Assembly: GCF_040253585.1 (NCBI RefSeq)
Contig: NZ_JBELAU010000019.1
Span: 25,008 to 89,007, forward strand
Source of the DNA: Emticicia sp040253585
GTDB lineage: Bacteria > Bacteroidota > Bacteroidia > Cytophagales > Spirosomataceae
Length of the DNA: 64,000 nt
Direction of reading: 5' to 3'
The notes beneath the pieces were generated by a model that was given only the letters and a program-made list of their open reading frames with translations, was not told where the DNA came from and searched no databases. This document shows, one piece after another, positions 57,446 through 64,000 of the stretch. Both the position numbers and the translations under genes were made by a program. Every line of letters starts with the position of its first letter. Within the stretch, counting starts at the first letter, position 1.

Positions 57446-58087
57446 ATTTTTGAATTGATTCATGCTTTGGGGTAAGAAACTGCATGAATGGTCTGTTTGG
57501 ATGAGCATGCAAATATACTAAAATTATAAATTAATTGTTGAAACAAATTGTTAGAAAATTAGAGAAATTTTATTGAATATTTTTAGAAGGCAGTATATTT
57601 AATCTACAAGAGTGGTATATTTTAGAGAAAATGTCTATCAAAAAGACAAATTGTAGAAAATGATGAAACAAAAGAAATACGATGTTATTTGCTCTTTTTG
57701 ACAAATAAAAATGCTATTTGTTTATGCCAAAGCAGAATAAAATATTTTCGCTTTTGGATTTTAGGTAAAAAGACTTGTTAAAGGCTTTAGCCATCAAATA
57801 TAAAGAAGGTTTGTTCTTCTGTAATTGTTTGGACGAATATTAATTGGCTTCATTTTAGAAATGACTAAATAACAAATTGAGAAAGTTTTTTTTGAATCCA
57901 GATGCTGGAGGTTACACATTATAGTAATAGCTGTTCTTAATAACTTGGATATGATATAACTCTTGAAGTTAGGTATTTGACTAATAAATTTAAAGAGGGA
58001 AATAGCATATTTTTTTTCGCTTTATACTTACATTTGTAACCAAAGTACCCCCACTATCATTGAGTGAAGCTTTAACGCTTATTTTGA
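57446..58087. other. 642-bp A+T-rich intergenic region between gcvP and the AraC-type gene
   Basis: No convincing ORF, RNA gene or repeat was seen. The region between the divergent genes contains possible -7 boxes at 57510-57517 (minus, for gcvP) and TACATTTG at 58029-58036 (plus, for the AraC-type gene), neither with a good -33. Confidence 0.5.
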
Positions 58088-59986
58088 ATGTCAGAGAAGT
58101 TAAGTAATACAGAAGTAGTTTTATTAGACAAAGTCAACCAACTGATTGATGATAATCTCGGAAACGAGTCATTTTCTTCAGATACTATCTGTAAGGAATT
58201 TGGATTAAGTCGGTCGCAACTTTTTCGATTAATTAAGGAATCTTCAGACCTTTCTATTTCGCTTTATATTCGCCAGCGAAAACTTCAAAAAGCCAGAGAT
58301 TTGTTAGTTAATTCGGAACTGAAAATTTCAGAAATTACTTATGCGGTTGGCATTGATTCCCCTCAGAGTTTTAGTAAATATTTTACAGAAAGCTATGGCG
58401 TAAGCCCCACCGAATATCGAAAGAATAAAGATAAGATGACTGTTCAATATAACAGTCAAGATATTTATAATAAGGTACTCGTGGAAAGTCATGTTTCTAC
58501 AAAAACATTTAATAAAAATTGGCTTTGGGGAATTCCTATCTTATTAGTTTTATTTTCGAGCATTTACTTTTTTCAAAAAAATAATGCGATAGATAACCAA
58601 ACAACCACCGATAATTCAATTGCCATTTTACCTTTTAAAAACATTGGGAATATTGACAATGCGTTTTTTGCAGATGGCTTAGTGGAGCAAGTTCATTCGT
58701 CGCTTACTTTACTCAAAAAACTCAGAGTTATTTCAAAAAACTCTTCGTCTCAATTCAAAGATTCTCAAAAAACAATCCCACAAATTGCCAGCGAACTTCA
58801 AGTAGCCTATATTTTAGACGGCACCATTAAGCAGGCTGGTTCAAAAATATTGGTCAGTATTGAGTTGGTGAAGGCCAGAGAAGACAAAACGATTTGGATA
58901 AAAAGTTTTGAAGCTGAAACAAATGATGTCATTGGCATTACTAACAAAATAACCAAGGAAATTATAGAGGTGTTGCGTGAGCAATTGAGCGATATTGATA
59001 CCCAACAATCGAACAAGATTCAGACGGAAAACACCGAGGCCTACAACGAATACTTGCAGGGAAGGCAGCTATTGGCTACCCGAACCAAAGAAAAAATGAT
59101 AGCAAGTTTAGAAAAAATGGATAAGGCAATTGCCTTAGACCCGAGTTTTGCCGATGCTTATGCCAGCAAAGCGGGTGTTTATTTTAGTTTGGGTAATTTA
59201 AATTATATAAACTTAGATTCAAGTTTTAGAATGGCCGAGCAAGAGGCATTGGAGGCAATCAGAATAGATGTTGCCAATGCCGAGGCTTATGGTTTGCTGG
59301 CGGCTATTTATCGTGACCAACATAAATGGGAACAAGCCAATACTACCTTTCAGATTGCTCTCCGATGCAACCCAAACAATGCACAGGTAAATTATTGGTA
59401 TAGTCTGATGTTACGCTCGCTTGGTATGTTGGACGAGGCATTGGCGTATAGTACCAAAGCACTTTTATTAGACCCACTTTCACCCGTTATTTTGGGAGGA
59501 CACATCAGGAACTGTTCGTATGCCAAGAGAATAGACTTGGTCAACGAGGCTATCAAAAAAGGGAAACTTTTGTTCAATGATTCTTATCTGTTTTATTGGA
59601 GTACAGGTTATCATTACCTCGATATCAAAGACTATCCCAAAGCATTCTCTGATTTGACCAAAGCTAAACAGCTTAATCCTACCGTGAAAGGTATTGAGGC
59701 CGCTATTGCCTACACCCAAGCTTGTATGGGGCAAGATGTTGCCGCCAAAAACTACTTGACTACTTTGGCCAATATACCCGATAACTACACCTATTTTGCT
59801 ATGGTATATGCTGGGCTTAAAGACAAAGAAAACAGCTTTAAATACCTTGAGCAAATGGCTGCTTTGAAGCAAATTCCTACGGATATAAAGGTATCACCTT
59901 TCTTTAAATCTTTGAAGGGCGACAAGCGATTTGATGAATTGTTGAAACGCTTTGGTTTGCATGATGTGAAGGTAGAAGTGGAGTAG
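58088..59986 (+). CDS. membrane-anchored AraC-type regulator with TPR sensor
   Basis: The 632-residue protein begins with an AraC/XylS DNA-binding domain (about 10-115; TICKEFGLSRSQLFRLIKES and the second HTH ISEITYAVGIDSPQSFSKYF), unusual because this domain is normally C-terminal. A membrane segment follows (about 144-162; GIPILLVLFSSIYFF), then a FlgO/adenylate-cyclase-associated-like domain (IAILPFKNIGNIDNAFFADG; SELQVAYILDGTIKQAGSKI) and TPR repeats to the end (about 330-620). It resembles a one-component transmembrane regulator with DNA binding inside and sensing outside. Its target is unknown; the surface-protein operon 258 bp downstream is a candidate. Confidence 0.85.
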   Translation: MSEKLSNTEVVLLDKVNQLIDDNLGNESFSSDTICKEFGLSRSQLFRLIKESSDLSISLYIRQRKLQKARDLLVNSELKISEITYAVGIDSPQSFSKYFTESYGVSPTEYRKNKDKMTVQYNSQDIYNKVLVESHVSTKTFNKNWLWGIPILLVLFSSIYFFQKNNAIDNQTTTDNSIAILPFKNIGNIDNAFFADGLVEQVHSSLTLLKKLRVISKNSSSQFKDSQKTIPQIASELQVAYILDGTIKQAGSKILVSIELVKAREDKTIWIKSFEAETNDVIGITNKITKEIIEVLREQLSDIDTQQSNKIQTENTEAYNEYLQGRQLLATRTKEKMIASLEKMDKAIALDPSFADAYASKAGVYFSLGNLNYINLDSSFRMAEQEALEAIRIDVANAEAYGLLAAIYRDQHKWEQANTTFQIALRCNPNNAQVNYWYSLMLRSLGMLDEALAYSTKALLLDPLSPVILGGHIRNCSYAKRIDLVNEAIKKGKLLFNDSYLFYWSTGYHYLDIKDYPKAFSDLTKAKQLNPTVKGIEAAIAYTQACMGQDVAAKNYLTTLANIPDNYTYFAMVYAGLKDKENSFKYLEQMAALKQIPTDIKVSPFFKSLKGDKRFDELLKRFGLHDVKVEVE

Positions 59987-60023
59987 AAAAGGTGAAAAAT
60001 ATGTTGTAAAAAAAAGATTTTTG

Positions 60024-60061
60024 AAGTCGGATGAGAGGGTTTTCTCAACCGACTTTTTTAT
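60024..60061 (+). terminator. terminator after the AraC-type gene
   Basis: AAGTCGG (60024-60030) and CCGACTT (60049-60055) pair, with additional pairing inside, followed by a long T run. Confidence 0.7.
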
Positions 60062-60130
60062 TTTTTACTTACAATGAAAAATCCCCCAACCCGAATGATT
60101 CGAGGCCTCTTTTTGAGCAATATCTACATA

Positions 60131-60193
60131 TTTGACCAAATAGCACAAGTTTTTGGTCAAATAACCTAAGTTTTTGGTCAAATATACTAACAT
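60131..60193 (+). promoter_or_regulatory. three 21-bp phased direct repeats, probable LytTR operator
   Basis: Three consecutive 21-bp units start at 60131, 60152 and 60173. Units 2 and 3 share TTTTTGGTCAAATA and match at 18 of 21 positions; unit 1 matches unit 2 at 15 of 21 with core TTTGACCAAATA. The 21-bp period is two helical turns, the spacing used by LytTR-type and AgrA/ComE-type direct-repeat operators, and the operon downstream encodes a LytTR protein. The array ends 52 bp before the first gene. Confidence 0.7.
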
Positions 60194-60244
60194 AGAAAAT
60201 TTAATCTTCTCGAACTTTGTCACATCAATTTCATCAAAAACAAT

Positions 60245-60778
60245 ATGAAAACGATGCGACGATTCATCTTTTTTACCCTCAAAAAAATCTTGCTAATAGG
60301 CTTGCTTTTTGCCTGCCAAAAACAAGAAAATTCGAGCAATAGCGACCTCAGTATTGCTACTCAAAACTATGCTGTTTTGGCCGAAAAAACCATCAGTTAC
60401 CAAGCAGATTTTGACTTGGATTCTTGGAGTAAAATGCTGGCTGATGATGTGTATTTTGAACTACTCGACGACACGACTTCGCCCAATTCGGTGGGCAGAA
60501 ATGCGGCCATTGCGGCATGGCAAAAGTGGAGAGAAGTAAATAAAATTCAATCGCTGAAATGTTCGAGGTTTACGCAGATACCCATCAGTAGCCAAAGGGC
60601 TATGAAGTTTTCAGATTTGCCAGGAGTGTATGTTTTTTCACTTTTTAGTGGAACGGTTCACTACACTGATGGTAGCACCGCAGACCTAAAAATGAATTAT
60701 TGCTTTCATTTCAATGAAGCCAAAATGATAGATAGGTATTATGCCTTTCAGAATAAAACAAACTTTACCGTAAACTAA
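60245..60778 (+). CDS. SnoaL/NTF2-like lipoprotein
   Basis: The 177-residue protein has a lipoprotein signal (IGLLFAC-QK, Cys near residue 24) and a SnoaL-like body (VLAEKTISYQADFDLDSWSKMLADDVYFEL; VGRNAAIAAWQKW; YCFHFNEAKMIDRYYAF). The fold is used by small-ligand enzymes and binding proteins; no catalytic residue pair could be assigned. It is the first gene of an apparent operon with the LytTR gene (15 bp later) and the giant surface protein. Confidence 0.82.
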   Translation: MKTMRRFIFFTLKKILLIGLLFACQKQENSSNSDLSIATQNYAVLAEKTISYQADFDLDSWSKMLADDVYFELLDDTTSPNSVGRNAAIAAWQKWREVNKIQSLKCSRFTQIPISSQRAMKFSDLPGVYVFSLFSGTVHYTDGSTADLKMNYCFHFNEAKMIDRYYAFQNKTNFTVN

Positions 60779-60793
60779 AACAACTCAAAAGCT

Positions 60794-61126
60794 ATGGAAA
60801 ATGTCATAAGTATCGGAAGTAGAACAATGGTATCACCCTCGGAAGTGGTGTATTTTGTTGCTGACTCAAATTATACGCACGTACACTTTAAGAATGGCGA
60901 TAAAATATTGGTTGCTACTAATCTGAAAATAATCGAAGACCGCTTTGCAAACTGCAAGTATTTCTTTCGCCCGAACCGCTCTTTTTTTATCAACCTCAAC
61001 TTTGCTGAGTTTGAAGAGTCTTGCTCGATGCTCAAAATCAAAGACCAAGCATCGGTTTTGGTTTCAAGACGACGAAAGCCTTTACTAATAAATGCTTTGA
61101 TTAAATCTAACCTAAATAAATTGTAA
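60794..61126 (+). CDS. stand-alone LytTR DNA-binding regulator
   Basis: The 110-residue protein is essentially only a LytTR domain: VVYFVADSNYTHVHFKNGDKI, NLKIIEDRFANCKYFFRPNR and RSFFINLNFAEF. LytTR domains bind paired direct repeats spaced about two helical turns, as in the array at 60131-60193. It has no receiver domain, so it is not a classical response regulator and may be constitutive or modulated by another partner, for example the co-encoded lipoprotein. The surface protein gene begins 6 bp later. Confidence 0.9.
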   Translation: MENVISIGSRTMVSPSEVVYFVADSNYTHVHFKNGDKILVATNLKIIEDRFANCKYFFRPNRSFFINLNFAEFEESCSMLKIKDQASVLVSRRRKPLLINALIKSNLNKL

Positions 61127-61132
61127 TCCAAA

Positions 61133-64000
61133 ATGTACTACATGAAAGCCAAGTTTATTTTCTTTTTTCTTCTGCTGAGCCTAAGTTTTACTTACGCTCA
61201 GACGATACGTTATGTAAGACCCGTGGCGTCGGGAAGCGGCGATGGTAGTTCGTGGGCCAATGCCTCCAGCAATTTACAGGCGATGATAAACGCCTCTGGT
61301 GTACAAGAGGTTTGGGTAGCCGCTGGTACTTATAAGCCCACCACAGGCACCGACCGTGCCATTTCATTCAGCATGAAAAACGGAGTAACCATTTATGGTG
61401 GCTTCCCGAATGATGGCTCAGGTACATTAGCCAACCGTAACCCCATAGCCAACGAAACCATTTTGAGTGGTGATATTGGCAATGTAGGTGAGGTAAACGA
61501 TAATAGCTACCACGTAGTAGCCAACGGCAATGGTATCAACAGCACTGCCAAACTCGATGGTTTTGTGATTACAGGTGGGAATGCAGATAAAGTTACTCTT
61601 CCATCTGAAATTTTCGGTGGAGGCATTTTTAACGATGGAAGGAATGGTGCATCGTGTAGTCCATCTTTTACAAATTGCATTTTGAGACAAAATTCGGCAA
61701 TAACTGGAGGAGGTGTTGGTAACAGTGGTGATAGTGGAACTTGTAACCCAACATTTGTAAATTGCGTTTTCTATCAAAATCAAGGATATGGTTTCTGTGG
61801 AGCATTTGTGTCTCAGGGAAATGTTAATTCGGTATTGACCAACTGTACGTTTGCTTACAATTCATGCATGTATGGAGGTGGTGCCATTTATAGTGCACGA
61901 AATTTTGGTGCCCCAAATATTACTTTAAAAAACTGTATTTTATGGGGTAATAATGCAAATACAGGCGGTAATCAAATTCGTTTGTTTTCCTCCACTCTTA
62001 CTCTTTCAAATACAACTTTGCAAAGTGGAGTTAATGGGATTTTAAACGCCCAGTCATTATCAACCATCAACAATAATGGTAACATTCTAACCATCGACCC
62101 ACTTTTTGTGAATGCCAGCACTGGAGATTTAAGACTTACGGCCTGCTCACCTGCCATCAATGCTGGAGATAATACTGGAATCTCGGGGGTAGATTTAGCA
62201 AATAACCCACGTATCTTTAATAATGGAGTAGTAGATATGGGGGCATATGAATTACAAAGTTCGCCAATCACTGCTCCAACTGCTGTTTCAATAAGTTCAA
62301 CTACTGCTTGCCAAGGCACAAGTGTCAATTTATTAGCTACTTGTGCCAGTGGTACAGTTACATGGTATAATACCTCAACGGGTGGTTCCTCAATCGGCAC
62401 GGGGGCTTCGTTTAGCTACACCGCACCCGTGGGAGATAACCAATTATTTTATGCCAGTTGTAAAACTACGACTTGTGAGACTGCTTTAGTAGCCACTACC
62501 AATGTACTTACTGTATATCCGACTCGTCTGTACGTAAACGCTTCGGCCACTGGAGGACGCAACAACGGATTAACATGGGAAGATGCTTTTACTGATTTGA
62601 ATTCGGCATTATTGAGACCTACCTTTTTTTGCCCAGTTGAGATTTGGGTAGCGAAAGGCGTTTATAAGCCTACTAATTCAAATATTCGAGATGCTTTCTT
62701 TTTGACAAACAAAGCCCAATTGTCTATTTATGGTGGTTTTGACGGTACCGAAACCCAACTTTCAACCCGTAATTGGAAAAATAATCCTACTATTCTGAGT
62801 GGCGAAATAGGTAGTCCTTCCAGTATTACCGATAATTCGAGGCACTTATTTAATTTAAATGTGAATCAAGGCGGCAGTTTTAAAATAGATGGCTTTACTC
62901 TTACTAAAACTTATTCAGAAAATGATTTTGGAGGTGCAATTAGGTGTAGTTCATCATCGAGCGATGGATTATTTACCATTTCGAATTGCATTTTTACCGA
63001 TAATTACGCCTTACGTGGAGGAGCGGTGATGTTATCTGGTTCGCCATTTGCTTCTTCTACTGTTCTCACAGCCACCATCACTAATTGCCTTTTTATTAAA
63101 AATCAAGCCATTGCCAACCCCAACGTTATTCTGCCTGCAAGTGGTGCTATCTATAGTTCTGCCTTTATAAACGGAACTATCACTAATTGTACGTTTTCAG
63201 ACAACGTCGGGTTAAACTCTGGAGGAACCATATATATTGAAAAGAGCGATCTTATAAATAGCGGAAATATCATCTTAAATTACACAGTAAAAAATAGTAT
63301 TTTTTGGAATAATATCCCTACAACCGAACCTCAACTCGGGCTCAATAATTCACAAGTAAAAATTTCTAATTCTATTTTGCAAGGAGGAATCTCTCCAACA
63401 ACTGGCACCATAGTAAATGAAGGAAATGTGTTGGATACAAACCCCATTTTTGTTGATGTTGCTAATGAAAATTATAGTCTATATGCCTGTTCTCCTGCTG
63501 TTAATTTAGGTGATAATACTGCTAACAGCACCACCACCGACTTGGCAGGAAATCAACGAGTTTTTGGCACTAAGATAGATATGGGAGCTTATGAGTTACA
63601 GAGTGTAGCCGTTACTACCCCAACCGCCGTTTCAGTAAGTCAGTCGGCAGTTTGTCAAGGGACAAGTGTCAATTTATTAGCCACTTGTGCTAATGGCACC
63701 GTTACATGGTACAATACTTCCACAGGAGGTACATCAATCGGAACGGGAGCTTCGTTAAGCTATACGGCACCAGTGGGAGCAAACCAAACATTTTATGCCA
63801 GTTGTAAAGACGCAACCTGTGAAACAGCTTTGGGAGCAACTTCTAATACCTTAACAGTTTATGCTATTCCGAGTAAACCAACAATCACGCCACCGAGCCA
63901 ATTGGTAGTTTGTTCGCCAAGTACTTTGACTTTAACAGCCAACTGTACAACAGGCACAGTATTGTGGTCGAATAACGCTACGGGAACGAGTTTGACGTTA
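61133..64000 (+). CDS. giant modular beta-helix/Ig-like surface protein, 3' partial
   Basis: The frame opens at ATG 61133 (or ATG 61142, which removes three residues before the signal peptide MKAKFIFFFLLLSLSFTYA-Q) and is open to the window end. It has two modules, each a right-handed beta-helix of the choice-of-anchor/polymorphic-outer-membrane type (repeats of N-C-x-x-x-x-N such as TNCTFAYNSCMYGGGAIY and LKNCILWGNNANTGG; closing DMGAYELQS) followed by an Ig-like domain of about 75 residues containing CQGTSVNLLATCASGTVTWY. A third Ig-like domain begins near the end. It is a predicted secreted adhesin or glycan-binding protein; a type IX sorting domain may lie outside the window. Confidence 0.88.
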   Translation, partial: MYYMKAKFIFFFLLLSLSFTYAQTIRYVRPVASGSGDGSSWANASSNLQAMINASGVQEVWVAAGTYKPTTGTDRAISFSMKNGVTIYGGFPNDGSGTLANRNPIANETILSGDIGNVGEVNDNSYHVVANGNGINSTAKLDGFVITGGNADKVTLPSEIFGGGIFNDGRNGASCSPSFTNCILRQNSAITGGGVGNSGDSGTCNPTFVNCVFYQNQGYGFCGAFVSQGNVNSVLTNCTFAYNSCMYGGGAIYSARNFGAPNITLKNCILWGNNANTGGNQIRLFSSTLTLSNTTLQSGVNGILNAQSLSTINNNGNILTIDPLFVNASTGDLRLTACSPAINAGDNTGISGVDLANNPRIFNNGVVDMGAYELQSSPITAPTAVSISSTTACQGTSVNLLATCASGTVTWYNTSTGGSSIGTGASFSYTAPVGDNQLFYASCKTTTCETALVATTNVLTVYPTRLYVNASATGGRNNGLTWEDAFTDLNSALLRPTFFCPVEIWVAKGVYKPTNSNIRDAFFLTNKAQLSIYGGFDGTETQLSTRNWKNNPTILSGEIGSPSSITDNSRHLFNLNVNQGGSFKIDGFTLTKTYSENDFGGAIRCSSSSSDGLFTISNCIFTDNYALRGGAVMLSGSPFASSTVLTATITNCLFIKNQAIANPNVILPASGAIYSSAFINGTITNCTFSDNVGLNSGGTIYIEKSDLINSGNIILNYTVKNSIFWNNIPTTEPQLGLNNSQVKISNSILQGGISPTTGTIVNEGNVLDTNPIFVDVANENYSLYACSPAVNLGDNTANSTTTDLAGNQRVFGTKIDMGAYELQSVAVTTPTAVSVSQSAVCQGTSVNLLATCANGTVTWYNTSTGGTSIGTGASLSYTAPVGANQTFYASCKDATCETALGATSNTLTVYAIPSKPTITPPSQLVVCSPSTLTLTANCTTGTVLWSNNATGTSLTL
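62275..63850 (+). repeat. duplicated Ig-like module DNA within the surface-protein gene
   Basis: The segments about 62275-62500 and 63615-63840 encode nearly the same Ig-like domain and share long stretches of DNA identity, including ACAAGTGTCAATTTATTAG in both. The whole beta-helix plus Ig unit appears tandemly duplicated with a period of about 1.3 kb. Confidence 0.75.

Noticed and set aside
57412..57560. Glycine riboswitch upstream of gcvP
   Set aside because: No tandem glycine-aptamer core was recognised; only the C-rich hairpin and A+T-rich sequence are present.
60131..60193. Short repeats as a CRISPR array
   Set aside because: Only three units, no spacers between them (the units are contiguous), and no cas genes.
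61427..62400. Minus-strand open frames opposite the surface-protein gene
   Set aside because: They lie antisense to a clear coding sequence with signal peptide and repeated domains, and show no recognisable protein motifs.

Overview
The window comes from a Gram-negative member of the Bacteroidetes, most likely order Cytophagales. The evidence is a SusC/SusD pair, a PorX-type receiver-PglZ regulator of type IX secretion, promoters of the TTTG-N19..22-TAnnTTTG class, lipoproteins with short lipoboxes, almost no strong Shine-Dalgarno sequences, and A+T-rich DNA. Genus is not determined. No tRNA, rRNA, CRISPR array, prophage or transposase was recognised. One structural RNA, the SRP 4.5S RNA, is present on the minus strand near 32.4 kb.

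Layout. 0-3.4 kb: the end of a Tat-exported D-amino-acid-oxidase-like lipoprotein that appears circularly permuted, a small secreted protein, a ThuA-like protein and a MerR/TipAS regulator with its operator in its own promoter. 3.7-6.4 kb: a tight eight-gene sulfur/persulfide operon (three rhodanese domains, HMA, OsmC, thioredoxin, three small membrane proteins) behind a CRP/FNR-like box. 6.7-20.4 kb: a glycan/glycoside region with SusC, SusD, DUF1080 hydrolase, sugar isomerase, Gfo/Idh/MocA dehydrogenase, MFS transporter, GHMP kinase and ROK regulator, with three Uma2-family nuclease-like genes interspersed. 20.6-47.4 kb: mostly housekeeping, including an M28 peptidase, LysM/RlpA-like protein, kdsB, porX, an NTF2-GNAT-nitrilase operon, Hsp70-like, ftsE-like, fructose-6-phosphate aldolase, ffs, ligA, frr, pyrH, a biotin carrier, dusB, ggt, a MacB-like permease, tsaB, an OMP and an Nramp-like transporter. 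47.5-54.5 kb: an accessory segment bounded by two Uma2 paralogues, holding a secreted Asp-box beta-propeller protein and a STAND-type NTPase separated from its TPR half by a one-base frame change at a T6 tract. 54.5-57.4 kb: gcvP. 58.1-64 kb: an AraC-type membrane one-component regulator, then an apparent operon of SnoaL-like lipoprotein, stand-alone LytTR regulator and a giant modular beta-helix/Ig-like surface protein that runs off the window. Three 21-bp-phased repeats lie just upstream of that operon.

Most striking patterns. (1) Many gene gaps carry long inverted repeats built from short repeated words. The wording differs between loci, and similar sequence has entered the coding regions of tsaB, ligA and the end of a CPBP protease gene in frame. 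(2) The STAND/TPR gene is split exactly where the two frames overlap. (3) The 21-bp-phased operator-like array precedes the LytTR operon. (4) The N-terminal oxidase has its DAO C-terminal FAD motif ahead of the Rossmann motif. All functional statements are based on motif recognition by eye; no database search was run.
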